Assembly: GCF_963678635.1 (NCBI RefSeq)
Contig: NC_087064.1
Location: forward strand, 43,585,159 to 43,649,158
Length of the DNA: 64,000 nucleotides
Origin: Symsagittifera roscoffensis
Lineage: Eukaryota; Xenacoelomorpha; Acoela; Convolutidae
Direction: 5' to 3'
Below are positions 9,705 through 21,191 of this stretch, in pieces. Numbering within the stretch: the first letter of the stretch is position 1; every line of letters begins with the position of its first letter. The notes below the pieces were generated by a model that did not search any database, was not told where the DNA came from, and worked only from the letters and a program-made list of their open reading frames with translations. A program made the position numbers and the translations under genes.

Positions 9705-10949
9705 AGTTTTTGCTACGGTTTTTCTTTGGTCAATAATACTTTCTTTGGAAGAATCTGAAATAGAGTCTAGCTAAACTTTAGTATGAGGACCATTTCTGAT
9801 GCTTGAATCCAACTCTCTTTCGAATTCGTTAAGCAGATCACCCAACCCCTAAAAACTGGTTGACCGTTTGTAACTGATGATAAACAATGAATGATCAAAA
9901 TGCTTCGTTAAAAAACCACGCTAAGCATAAAACGTCAATCATTTTCCTTGAAATTCAGAAAAACAAATTGAAGTCTATGCAGGTGAAGCCCTGAATGCCA
10001 CTGGTAAGCTTAACGGGTACGAAGTGGAATTAAATTGCACCTGCTGACGATTTTTTTCCAAAATTATCCTCAAAAACCAAGCAAATTACCACAAAAAGTT
10101 TCGCTTTAGTTTTAGATCGATTGAACTATTTGAGCTTGCTTCGAATCTATTTGTAAAATTTCTGAGCATGATTTAATTGTGCACCAGAACGAACAAAATT
10201 GCGCATTAATAGTTTCAATGTTGGTGGCTTTCTGACGCTATATAGTTTCAAAGTTGGTGGCTTTTTTAAAGCAATAATAATAACTATGCTCGGGGTGCTT
10301 TTGTTTCAAATAATTTCTTTGATTTTTTTTGAAGATATTTGACCAAAAATATTTTATGTCATTTGTAAAATATCGAGGTCAAACAGACAGCATAGTTTAC
10401 CTGTGCTCATTTTGAATGAAAATTTGTTTTTTTGAAAGTTTGTGAGAAAAAAACGAAATTAATCCTTTTAAGGCGGAGCCCTGAGTTTCAGTTGTAAGCT
10501 TATTATCTGTTTATTGAAACTGTTACGGTCTATAGAGTAGTGTTCGCTATGAAAAAATTGACGAAATTTATTTAAAAAAAAATCGAAAATTTTAAAAATG
10601 AGATGAATCGTGAATTGAGTTGAGAAAAAAAGTTTGTGAGAAAAAAAAACGAAATGAATCCTTTGAAGGCGAAGCCCTGAATTTTAGTTGTAAGCTTATC
10701 ATCTACAAAAAGGTATTCAATTGCACATTCTTCAAAAATTGTCGGAAGAAATACCGAGTTCTATCCACTTAATTTACAAATTGTTCAAGCGGGTCAAAAG
10801 TGTACCCACTTGTCGCGTATCGAATTAGTTATACTTAATTCTCAGCCAGTTCTTGCAAAATTGCAAAAAGTATTACAATTTTGAAAACTTAAGTGATAAA
10901 ACTTCTTTGAATTCAAAGACAGGTCAAACTTTTTCAACAAATTAATTAT
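9705..10949. other. Interval between direct repeats, with relic repeat ends
   Basis: There is no gene. A 72-bp sequence occurs twice as a direct repeat (10438-10509 and 10632-10704). Each copy contains GCGGAGCCCTGA or GCGAAGCCCTGA followed by TTGTAAGCTTA. A related 'gtgaagccctgaatg' occurs at about 9985. These resemble the HEL hairpin terminus but have a different flank, suggesting a sister family. A 'atgctcggggtgcttttgttt' stretch near 10288 resembles the HEL 5' block. Confidence 0.45.
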
Positions 10950-11137
10950 CTTTTGGTGTCGACCGCGTTTGTTTTTCAAATAAAAGCGGCACGGTCGAAT
11001 AAGATAGAATTAGGTCTTTTTGGATATGCTCTCTGTCTAAAAACTTCAGAGCTATTTTTGCGCCAAGGAGGCCAGTAGAAGACTTTATTGTTAGACTACC
11101 AATAACCTGGTTTAACCTAAAAGACCCAAAAAAGTTT
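10950..11137 (+). repeat. Direct repeat, right member
   Basis: Same sequence as at 9510-9704, with scattered substitutions and small indels. Together they could be short LTRs of a terminal-repeat retrotransposon in miniature, but no primer-binding site, polypurine tract or target duplication is visible, so a simple duplication is equally possible. Confidence 0.75.
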
Positions 11138-11842
11138 TAAATTTTTTTTTAACTTTTAACTCATAATGCCCTTCATTTAACTGCAGCGAATAGTGCCAAA
11201 AGTGCCTCAAGAAAGAAAATGACATAAATACAGCATAGAATCAGGCTCTCAATGATTATTTATTAGACTTCCCTTTTAATCTGTTCACAAACAACGCTAC
11301 CAGCAAACAGACAGTTTATTCATGGATTGACACTACTTAGAACATGTTGATCCTCTGGGATACAGTTTAAGTCCATGGTCTAATTTATACTTTATTGACC
11401 TGCCAAGGCTACTAATGTGGATAGTTAGACTTATTATAACAGATACAAGATTAATTCTGTTCACTCCGACCATGACAAGACGACCAAGGTCATTCGTTTT
11501 ACTTGAATCCCAATTTCCTTTTTTGTAATCAGGCAAAATGAAAGTCTAAATTAAGTATAAAAAATGAGGCCACAAAAAAAAACAAATGAAGCAGGCAAAT
11601 AGATGAAATCTTTTTTAAAGTAAGAATAGTCCAGATCATAACCAAATTGCGCATTATGTTTATTCAGAAAAAAAAAATAATTGTTTCAAGGGTGAGCAAC
11701 TAAATTTTTGCATAATTTTGATCAAAAAGCAGAAATATCCCGATTCACCTCATATTGCAAACACTCACCCACTGACCTTATAAGATCCCTTAGTAAGCAT
11801 TAAATTTACGCCAAATTTTAGCGAAAGAATCATTACAACTTT
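11138..11842. other. Stretch with nothing firmly recognised
   Basis: AT-rich unique sequence. A 67-codon minus-strand frame starting with ATG (11333-11536) is present. Its product has a hydrophobic centre but no recognised domain, so it is not called. Confidence 0.4.
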
Positions 11843-13020
11843 CATGACGAGGCCAAACTGTGCACTGGATAGGCATAATTTTGTGTCCGTTAGTTCCTGG
11901 ACTCCAAAGACATACCTTTAAACATGTTCCAAAAAGTAAGTGGTTTCCAGTAACAAAACTTCCGTAGATTCCGCGCACAAATACCTGTAACGTAATTTTT
12001 GTCGGCACATTTGTTGCCTCGCGGATTCGGCAACCAGCAAATGTAGCTAGTTGTTCTGGATTTCGTAAGTGTAAGTGGATTCCACAAAAAGTAAGTGGAA
12101 TCCATAAGTGCAAGTGGAATCCCCAAAATTTTTCAGCGGAATCCGCAAATGTAAGCGAATTCAGCAAACTGTGAAAGGATTCAGAATTTTGTTTATTACT
12201 GAACTAGAACATGAACAATTAAAAGCTAGAGCTGGAATTCTTATCTATAGCAATGAAGAATGTAATAACAAGGACTTAATCATTGTCTGCGGAATCCACA
12301 AATAATCTCAAAACTTTTGTTAAATAAGTCGATGAATGTCACCTTATAGTATTTTGAAACACAACACCGAATAAATTCAATGTTTGCAGTCATAGGGTTG
12401 AGAGTGCATGGAATCAAATTGCACAGTAAGTCGCCAAACTAAGTCAAAATTTAGTATTGCATCAAACCAAAATACTGATTTTTAAAGCATAATGAATTGA
12501 GATCGAAGTTGACAGGATTTGAGATCGAAGTTGGCTTGACCGGAATTGAGACCAAACGTTTGGTATTTCAACTGGTAGTTGACCAATGTAGTAATTGAGA
12601 TTGATTTTTCTGGTGACCACCCAGTAAATAAAAGATAAATTTATGTAAACGGAATCCATAAACAAAATAAGGATTCCACTTACAATTTGCTGATTCCACT
12701 TACAGTTGCGGATTCCGCAACAGCTCAATTTGTCAATACCAATGTCCGTATTTACACGTACTAATCCATATTTGTTTGTGGATTCCACAAACTGTTCTGG
12801 ATTCCGCAAATACGGAATACGGTGGCGGATTCCACAAATTGGACTATGTTTAGAACAATTTTGAGCGGTAGAGTGTTTTAGGTATTTGTTTGTGGAATCC
12901 AAAACAGTAAAGAAGATCAAAGAAAAGTAACAAAGTTGCGGGTTTCGCGACAAATCTAATTTTGACCTGTTGCAAAATCCGCCTACAAGGCAGAGAAAGC
13001 ATAGTTTTGCCTCGTAAAAT
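11843..13020 (-). mobile_element. GGAATCCGCAA-type TIR element, long diverged copy
   Basis: The left end CATGACGAGGCCAAACTGTG continues into sequence that matches the inverted right end of the element at 26009-26671 over more than 200 bp. The right end (about 12985-13020) matches that element's inverted left end. The interior carries the same repeated 'gattccrcaa/cttac' motifs. It is about 500 bp longer than the 26 kb copy, mainly because of sequence between about 12170 and 12650. The termini are mutated, so this copy is old. Confidence 0.65.
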
Positions 13021-13888
13021 TCTTCAATGTCATGGCAAATGCTTATTATAATATCAAAAATCATAGTTGAAGATTTTGACCACAATAAACCTTAAGGTAA
13101 ACTTTGAGCAAATATAAACAATTCAAAACAGTTTCTAGATTTAAAAAAAATGAGCTAAATTTTGAAGAAGCTAACCGGGAGCTGGCCGGAGCTTCTTTTA
13201 AAGTTTTCAAACAATTTCCTCGCCTGAAAGGTTCCGATACAATTTATGGATTCCAACAAAAAATGAGACAATCAAAAAGTCTAAAAAATTTTTTATGCAA
13301 GAACCTGTTTTTTTGAAAAAAAAAGTTTACTAATCGTTTTTTTTTGTTTGAGGCCCCACTAGTGTACTGCGTAATTTGTAAGTACTAAATTTTCTCTATG
13401 ACATTTTGAATAAAACAACGCTGTTAATTTCACTGCAACAAACAAAAGATTTAGTTTATCTCATTTTCATTCTAAAACGAAAAATTTATAGGACTTTTGT
13501 TTCAGGTCAAGTAGGTTGCTAAAAAGTAAACTCAGTAATTTTAATTAGTTCTACGTATTTGAAATGAATAGTAGTTCACCAGGCTTTAAATTTGTGTGTT
13601 AAGAAGTCAGTTTCTCACCTAACTGGAAGCCAGAAAAGGCTTGCCAACATGCCAGCAGAAATATTTGTTTGATTGTCTTGAAGTTAGGTCTTAATTCCGT
13701 CTGTTAAGAGCACTTTCGATTGTCTGCACTATTCGACTTTTTGCAGAGATCAAATTTTTGCAGAGATCGTCTGTTTTCTTTCAATTGCTCTGTCGCTCGA
13801 GTGGATCTTGACTATTCGAGGTTTTCGGTTTACTAAGGTTTTGATTGAACGATGATTTGCTTTGAGAGATTTGGAGGTTTGTGGTTTT
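13021..13888. other. Stretch with nothing recognised
   Basis: AT-rich unique sequence. A 70-codon frame at 13104-13316 lacks an ATG start and has no recognised motif. Confidence 0.45.
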
Positions 13889-14073
13889 TGTAATCTTTAA
13901 ACCCCCATAACTTTACAAAAAATGATCACAGGTGAAATAACTTTTCAAATTTAAGCTCAGGACAACACTACTATTCGAATGATATAAAAAATTCCGTCAA
14001 AAATGGCTTTACTGAAGAAAAAAACACACCAAGAGCACAAATATTCCGTTACTTTTGTATCAAAAGTCGGAAA
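13889..14073 (-). mobile_element. HEL repeat copy 6, partial
   Basis: Only the 5' third of a HEL element is present (minus strand), from the 'tttaaacccccataacttta' block to a mutated terminus 'aaaagtcgga'. The central palindrome and hairpin end are missing. Confidence 0.7.
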
Positions 14074-14091
14074 AAAATATTTCATCTGTTA

Positions 14092-14635
14092 TTGTTCCGA
14101 CTTTCGATACGAAAGTAACGGAATATTTGTGCTCGGGTGGGTTTTTTTTTTCTTCAGACAAATTTCGACTTTTTAACTAGCCACTTTTGACGGAAATTTT
14201 TTTTATCATTCAAAAAATATTGTTGTCCTGAACTTAAATTTGAAGAGATATTTCACCTGTGATCATATTTCGTAAAGTTATGAGAGTTTAAAAATTGCCA
14301 TTTTGGCCAATTTGACCAATTTGGGACAATTAACGCGCGATATAATTCGCGCTATTAACGCGTAAGCGGAGAATTAATCCGTCTTATAAATCGTTCCAAA
14401 TTGGTTGAACGAAGTTTATTTGCCATAATTGATTTGTTACAAGGAACGAAATCTATGTTTTTGTACTTTATATGGCGTGTGGGGCGATGATTTTCAAAAA
14501 AAATTTCAAATTTTGGAGAAAAAAATTTCATTTTATTTTATTTCAATTAATTTTTTATGTTATTACTGCTGCTCCATAAACCTTAAAAGGCAGTCGGAAC
14601 ATTCAGGGCTTTGCCCTGATACGAGCAGTCTTGTT
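14092..14635 (+). mobile_element. HEL repeat copy 7
   Basis: A full-length plus-strand copy with start TTGTTCCGACTTTCGATACG, 5' hairpin, central palindrome, 'tatggcgtgtggggcgatga' block, GTCGGAAC, a hairpin with one changed loop base (CAGGGCTTTGCCCTG) and CAGTCTTGTT end. The body next to its end is another HEL copy (14636 on), so it was inserted into, or amplified next to, a relative. Confidence 0.85.
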
Positions 14636-14915
14636 ATTTTTTGTAAAGTTATGGGGATTCAAAGATTGCCCATTCGGCCGAATTGGTTCGATTAAGGCGC
14701 GATAGATTTCGCGCTATTAACGTGTAAGCCAGGTTTAATCAGTCTTAGAAATCGATCCAAATTGGTTCAAGGAAGCTTATATGTTATAATTGATTTGTTA
14801 ATAGGAGCAAAATCTGGCACTTTGTACTTTATATGGCGTGTGGGGGATATTTTTTTTCTACAAAATTCAATTTAAAAGAAAAACTTATTTTATTTTATTA
14901 CGTTTATTTTTTTTT
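14636..14915 (+). mobile_element. HEL repeat copy 8, both ends missing
   Basis: The internal part of a plus-strand HEL element, from the 'gtaaagttatggggattcaa' block through a mutated central palindrome to the 'tatggcgtgtgggggat' block. Its start is replaced by copy 7 and its end is cut by the first unit of the 1.86 kb tandem repeat. Confidence 0.65.
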
Positions 14916-17900
14916 CATTTACAGAACATTTCAAACAATGTTTTCACCTTGAAATTTTATAATCATCCCAAAGTGTACCTTCAATTAGTGTGTGAGACTT
15001 GGGAATCAAGACACAGGCCTTAACGCGCGTCAAAATTCAACTCACTTAACAAATTGCGAATCTCTCATGATGTTAATTTTGTGGGCTAATGAAATGTGTT
15101 GTGAAACCTGCAACGATCGAAAATATCAAAACTAAATGAGCAAAAAAATCGAATCAATGATCTTAAAATTTGGAGCTTCTAATAGCTTCAATCATGTGTT
15201 TCTGGACTCCACAGATGCAAAAAGTTAATAACAAACAGCTTCGTTGCTTTTTTCGCACAAAAATCTATCCCCAGCATTGTTGCGCAGTCTACAACAAGAC
15301 TGCTCGTATCAGGGCGCAGCCCTGATTGTTCCAACTGTCTTACGTGTCTACCATACGTGTTTTAACCCAAATTGGCCCTCAATGAACAATTATAAATAAA
15401 GAAAGAAAGCAGAATAAAAATGGTGGCTGCCGCGGTCGGCCAACGTGTACCAAGCTTGCAAACTTAGGTTAAGAATCTATACAAAAATTGGAGCGAGTTA
15501 TCGCCGAAAATTCACGCCGCTCCCGAAGCCAGCCTACTGGCAACCTTAAACGAGAATTGGTGAAGATAGAATAGCGCAGGGTGTGTTATATTGGCTTTGA
15601 CGAGGTAGATTTGTTCATAGGGCAGAATAGTATGGGGTATATGTCAAGAAATCTCATATTATTTCATATTGATTTTAAGCGTCAATTAGTTACTTTGTTG
15701 TCTCACTCATTTTTTCATTTTTTAAACACCCCCCCCCCCCCCCCCCCCCACCTAACTTTACTTTATTCTCCTCTATCGATGTTGCAGGGTAAGCAAAGGG
15801 AAGGGGTTGTTAAGAGCGATGGGATGTGGGGATGGAGCATGAGTGTACGGGGGACACTGGGGGTTTTAGTAAGACGTTGTCGTGGGGAATATACGGTTTG
15901 GGGGAGAAAATGTGTTGGCTGAAAGTGGAGGTGGTGGACGAACGAGAAAATTGAACGATGCAGATGACCGTGCTGGCTCGGGTTTCTGCTTGGAGAAAAT
16001 GACTCGAAAACTGTTCGATCATAATGAAACCAAAAAGCATAATAATTGAGTACAGTAGATTATAATGGCTTTAAAATCAGTATGTGGTCTTAATTTGCCA
16101 CAATAATTGATTATCTAGACAACATTATGGTCAACGCACAAAAAATCAGTGTGGGTTTGGTCCTACTATTGAGATACGAGACTAATTACAACTCTTTGTG
16201 CTTTGCATAGCGTGTCCTGACAAAATTTTACACATCAACATTCTTTTCATATTGTTCGATTGTTATGAAATATGACATAATAAGGCCACGAACAACATAT
16301 TTGTTCTTCATAATCAACCTCGTAAAACTACTCGTTACACTAAAAAATTGAAGCTCCTGTGAGGTGGGGGAAAACGAAAAAGAGTCTGGAAAAGAATCCA
16401 TTTTATTGTGATTTCTGTTTTTTGTTTTGTTCATTATAATGGATTTCTAATGAATTATAATGCAAAAGGTTTTTGCGAAAAAAAATGGATTTAAATCCAC
16501 TTTCAGTCCAATTTTGCTGTGTGAGCGTTACATGGGAATCAATAGTTTAGACCACGACAACCTATTACAATTGTCTTTTTTTCCCACTTTTTCATATGCG
16601 GGTACTGAAATGAGCGTCTAAACCAAACCAACAACATTTAATTTAAGAAAATAATCTTATTTTTCAAGAATATAATTTAGGAATACTGCAAAACTTTTCA
16701 GATATTTTTTTTTTCAATTCCATAAAAAAATTGTACAATTGGCTAGTTCTGGCTGCCAGACATGATGGAATCTGCATTTACAGAACATTTCAAACAATGT
16801 TTTCACCTTGAAATTTTATAATCATCCCAAAGTGTACCTTCAATTAGTGTGTGAGACTTGGGAATCAAGACACAGGCCTTAACGCGCGTCAAAATTCAAC
16901 TCACTTAACAAATTGCGAATCTCTCATGATGTTAATTTTGTGGGCAAATGAAATGTGTTGTGAAACCTGCAACGATCGAAAATATCAAAACTAAATGAGC
17001 AAAAAAATCGAATCAATGATTTTAAAATTTGGAGCTTCTAATAGCTTCAATCATGTGTTTCTGGACTCCACAGATGCAAAAAGTTAATAACAAACAGCTT
17101 CGTTGCTTTTTTTGCACAAAAATCTATCCCCAGCATTGTTGCGCAGTCTACAACAAGACTGCTCGTATCAGGGCGCAGCCCTGAATGTTCCAACTGCCTT
17201 ACGTGTCTACCATACGTGTTTTAACCCAAATTGGCCCTCAATGAACAATTATAAATAAAGAAAGAAAGCAGAATAAAAATGGCGGCTGCCGCGGTCGGCC
17301 AACGTGTACCAAGCTTGCAAACATAGGTTAAGAATCTATACAAAAATTGGAGCGAGTTATCGCCGAAAATTCACGCCGCTCCCGAAGCCAGCCTACTGGC
17401 AACCTTAAACGAGAATTGGTGAAGATAGAATAGCGCAGGGTGTGTTATATTGGCTTTGACGAGGTAGATTTGTTCATAGGGCAGAATAGTATGGGGTATA
17501 TATCAAGAAATCTCATATTATTTCATATTGATTTTAAGCGTCAATTAGTTACTTTGTTGTCTCACTCATTTTTTCATTTTTTTTAACACCCCCCCCCCCC
17601 ACCTAACTTTACTTTATTCTCCTCTATCGATGTTGCAGGGTAAGCAAAGGGAAGGGGTTGTTAAGAGCGATGGGATGTGGGGATGGAGCATGGGTGTACG
17701 GGGGACACTGGGGGTTTTAGTAAGACGTTGTCGTGGGGAATATACGGTTTGGGGGAGAAAATGTGTTGGCTGAAAGTGGAGGTGGTGGACGAACGAGAAA
17801 ATTGAACGATGCAGATGACCGTGCTGGCTCGGGTTTCTGCTTGGAAAAAATGACTCGAAAACTGTTCGATCATAATGAAACCAAAAAGCATAATAATTGA

Positions 17901-19018
17901 GTACAGTAGATTATAATGGCTTTAAAATCAGTATGTGGTCTTAATTTGCCACAATAATTGATTATCTAGACAACATTATGGTCAACGCACAAAAAATCAG
18001 TGTGGGTTTGGTCCTACTATTGAGATACGAGACTAATTACAACTCTTTGTGCTTTGCATAGCGTGTCCTGACAAAATTTTACACATCAACATTCTTTTCA
18101 TATTGTTCGATTGTTATGAAATATGACATAATAAGGCCACGAACAACATATTTGTTCTTCATAATCAACCTCGTAAAACTACTCGTTACACTAAAAAATT
18201 GAAGCTCCTGTGAGGTGGGGGAAAACGAAAAAGAGTCTGGAAAAGAATCCATTTTATTGTGATTTCTGTTTTTTGTTTTGTTCATTATAATGGATTTCTA
18301 ATGAATTATAATGCAAAAGGTTTTTGCGAAAAAAAATGGATTTAAATCCACTTTCAGTCCAATTTTGCTGTGTGAGCGTTACATGGGAATCAATAGTTTA
18401 GACCACGACAACCTATTACAATTGTATTTTTTTCCCACTTTTTCATATGCGGGTACTGAAATGAGCGTCTAAACCAAACCAACAACATTTAATTTAAGAA
18501 AATAATCTTATTTTTCAAGAATATAATTTAGGAATACTGCAAAACTTCCATAAAAAAATTGTACAATTGGCTAGTTCTGGCTGCCAGACATGATGGAATC
18601 TGCATTTACAGAACATTTCAAACAATGTTTTCACCTTGAAATTTTATAATCATCCCAAAGTGTACCTTCAATTAGTGTGTGAGACTTGGGAATCAAGACA
18701 CACGCGCGTCAAAATTCAACTCACTTAACAAATTGCGAATCTCTCATGATGTTAATTTTGTGGGCAAATGAAATGTGTTGTGAAACCTGCAACGATCGAA
18801 AATATCAAAACTAAATGAGCAAAAAAATCGAATCAATGATCCTAAAATTTGGAGCTTCTAATAGCTTCAATCATGTGTTTCTGGACTCCACAGATGCAAA
18901 AAGTTAATAACAAACAGCTTCGTTGCTTTTTTTCGCACAAAAATCTATCCCCAGCATTGTTGCGCAGTCTACAACAAGACTGCTCGTATCAGGGCGCAGC
19001 CCTGAATGTTCCAACTGC
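14916..19018 (+). repeat. 1.86 kb tandem duplication, about 2.2 units
   Basis: Unit 1 starts at 14916 (CATTTACAGAACATTTC), unit 2 at 16775 and partial unit 3 at 18603. Units 1 and 2 differ by only scattered substitutions, a change in poly-C length (15729 vs 17588) and a roughly 18-bp deletion near 18547. Each unit contains the hairpin terminus of a HEL element (15293, 17152, 18973), a GC-rich segment around ATGGYGGCTGCCGCGG (15419, 17279) whose short frame ends in a stop after about 15 codons, and minus-strand frames of 76 and 68 codons kept only because the units are copies. I do not regard those as genes. The near identity points to a recent duplication. Confidence 0.85.
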
Positions 19019-19303
19019 CTTTTAATGTCTATGGAGCACTAATAACATGAAAAAACTATACGTAAAAAAAATGATATTTTTTTAAATTGAGGTTTTTTTT
19101 GTGAAAATCATCGTCCCACACTCCTTATAAAATACAAAGTGATAGGTTTCTCCCCTAGTGACAAATCAATTATGGCAAATAAGCTTCGCTCAACCAATTT
19201 AGAAAAATTTTTAAGACCGGTTAAATCTCCGCTTACGCGTTAATATAGCGAAATATATCGCGCGTTAATTGTCTCGAAGTGGCCGAGATGGCAATCTTTA
19301 AAC
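18973..19303 (-). mobile_element. HEL repeat copy 9, truncated
   Basis: It begins (plus-strand view) AACAAGACTGCTCG with hairpin CAGGGCGCAGCCCTG and continues as a normal HEL body through the central palindrome to 'aatctttaaac', where it stops. The 5' half is missing. In units 1 and 2 of the adjacent tandem repeat the same terminus leads into a different body. Confidence 0.75.
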
Positions 19304-19436
19304 AGTTTTTTTTTCTTTACCCCCACCTGGAAATTTTTATAATTAAAATAACTGTTCAAATAGTTGAATCGTCATGAAAATTGACTTGTAGACTAATTAT
19401 ACCATGACAAACATGTTTGATCTTCATTTTTATTTT
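19304..19436. other. Short spacer
   Basis: It contains a stretch ('gactaattataccatgacaaacatg') that recurs at about 20137 and 21886, so it shares ancestry with the following duplication. Confidence 0.4.
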
Positions 19437-20614
19437 TTAATTAGCTTACTGCGAAAATAATTTATTAGAAGTAATTATTGAATCCACTAAGTGATCTGTC
19501 AATTGGTTGGCACTGATTGGTGTTTCTGCAGAAGTTTTGATTTTTTTTCTTTAGACTTTTTTCGAGGTTTTGTTTTCTAGAGTTTGTTATGCGAGATTTT
19601 GTTTTCTTTAATTATTGAATTCCATTTTTCAGGCAACTTTTTGCCGCTGGTTTTTATTTTTTTTTTGTTTCGCCGAGTCTGGGGTATTACCTGTAGTGTT
19701 CTCTTGTTTCTACGTAATTTATGTGTTCCTTAGACAAAAAAAAAGCATTTTCCGGTGTTTCAATTTTTTAGCAATAGAAAAATATGAAAAGACTCAATTT
19801 TCTTTATCAATAGCAGGAAGGATTTTGCTGTTTTTTTTGTAAATCACGTCCTCTATCAAGTTTTCTTCATAGAAAAAAATGGACTTAGGTTCCCCACTTT
19901 GTTTGCTTATTTATTCTGTTCTATTGTGGAATTTGTTAATTTTGCAAACAAACTGCGCTATTTGTTATTTGGGATAATAATAAGGACTTGAATAATCTAA
20001 TCCAAACATTTAAGAGTACTACGGTCCTGCGAGTTTTGTCGCAGGATATGGGACCTAAATCTCATTTGGTTGTTGTGACGTGGTTTATAAACTTTATATT
20101 GGGCAGTTAAGAATTGATAGCAATGCAATTCCTAAAGACTAATTATACCATGACAAACATGTTTGGTCTTCATATTTAAACTTGTAAAACCACTCGTGAG
20201 ACCATGAAATTGATGCTCGTGTGAGGTGGGGGAAAGGAAAAAAACCCTTTGAACCCCCATAACTTTAAAAAAAACGATCATAGGTAAAATATCTTTTCAA
20301 ATTTAAGCTCAGGACAAAGTACTTTTTGAATTTAAAAAAAGTCCTCAAAAATGGCTAGTTGAAAAGTCAAATTTTGTCTGAAGAAGAAAAAACCCACCCG
20401 AGCACAAATATTCCGTTAATTTTGTTACAAAAGTCAGAAGAACAAACCTAAAAAGCTACAGTCTAACATCTTTTTAATTTTGAGTTTGAGTTGGGCACGT
20501 TTGTTTTTATACATACATACTTTTAAAATTATTCAAAACTAGAAGTAGTTTTGCTAAAAAATTCCTTTTGGTTCTTCGTTTTCCCGGAATTGTTGAAGGC
20601 AGTTTCTTAATTTT
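19437..20614 (+). repeat. 1.18 kb duplication, left copy
   Basis: This segment recurs in the same orientation at 21192-22364. The first part, up to about 19965, differs from the other copy at more than 20 positions. The last part, from about 19970 to 20614, differs at only about two. It includes a partial HEL element (20246-20443) and a 'gtgaggtgggggaaa' segment that also occurs in the 1.86 kb tandem units near 16361 and 18211. Confidence 0.85.
20246..20443 (-). mobile_element. HEL repeat copy 10, partial
   Basis: The 5' third of a diverged HEL element, running from 'gaacccccataactttaa' to the mutated terminus 'aaaagtcagaagaac'. It is carried inside the left copy of the 1.18 kb duplication. 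Confidence 0.65.
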
Positions 20615-21191
20615 AGAGAAAAAATTTCAAGTTTTCTTAGGTCGGCTAATATGATTTGCAGAGTTTTCTGAAAACACTATTAGAAATTCTTGATATAACA
20701 GATCAAAAATGAAATTTCTGACCAAAAAACTATCACTTTTTGGAAGCGTGCTGCCCTTCAAAAGGTATTTTCTAAGAAAAAAATTGGCACCATTATACAC
20801 TAATCAGTTTGATCGTACAGAAATGGCTCTTGTTTTATAGGTTTAGGACTCGGACGAACTGGGAAAGTTTGGCCGTCAGAATCGAAGGCAGGGGTGGTCA
20901 CGCTTCCCCTCCTCGGCCTGCTTCTACCTTCCTTCCTTCCATTCTACCCCAAGCCCTACTCTATGCCGTTGTACCCTACCCCCAGAACTCATACTCCTCT
21001 CTGTTTTTCTCTATCTTTGCGACCAATTACCACGTTAATAATTGTTTTATGAAATATCTTTTTTTTAGCAGAGTAAGTTAATTTCATATAACCTTTTGGT
21101 TAATGAAAACTTGACAAGGAGTTTTTTTCTTTTGTAAACAATCAACTATATATGAATTAAACTTCACATGGCAACATTATTTAATTATTTA
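20615..21191. other. Spacer between duplicated segments
   Basis: No gene is recognised. A C- and T-rich stretch lies at 20900-21010. A 90-codon frame covering it shows only compositional openness. Confidence 0.4.

Noticed and set aside
9510-11137. Full LTR retrotransposon
   Set aside because: The interval is only about 1.25 kb, without gag or pol motifs, primer-binding site or target duplication.
15415-15480. First exon starting ATGGYGGCTGCCGCGG with donor-like AG/GTTAAG
   Set aside because: The frame hits a stop codon (TAG) at the putative donor in both tandem units, and no continuation is seen.
15810-18285. Pairs of identical 76- and 68-codon minus-strand frames
   Set aside because: Their conservation is explained by the recent 1.86 kb tandem duplication, and the products match no family.
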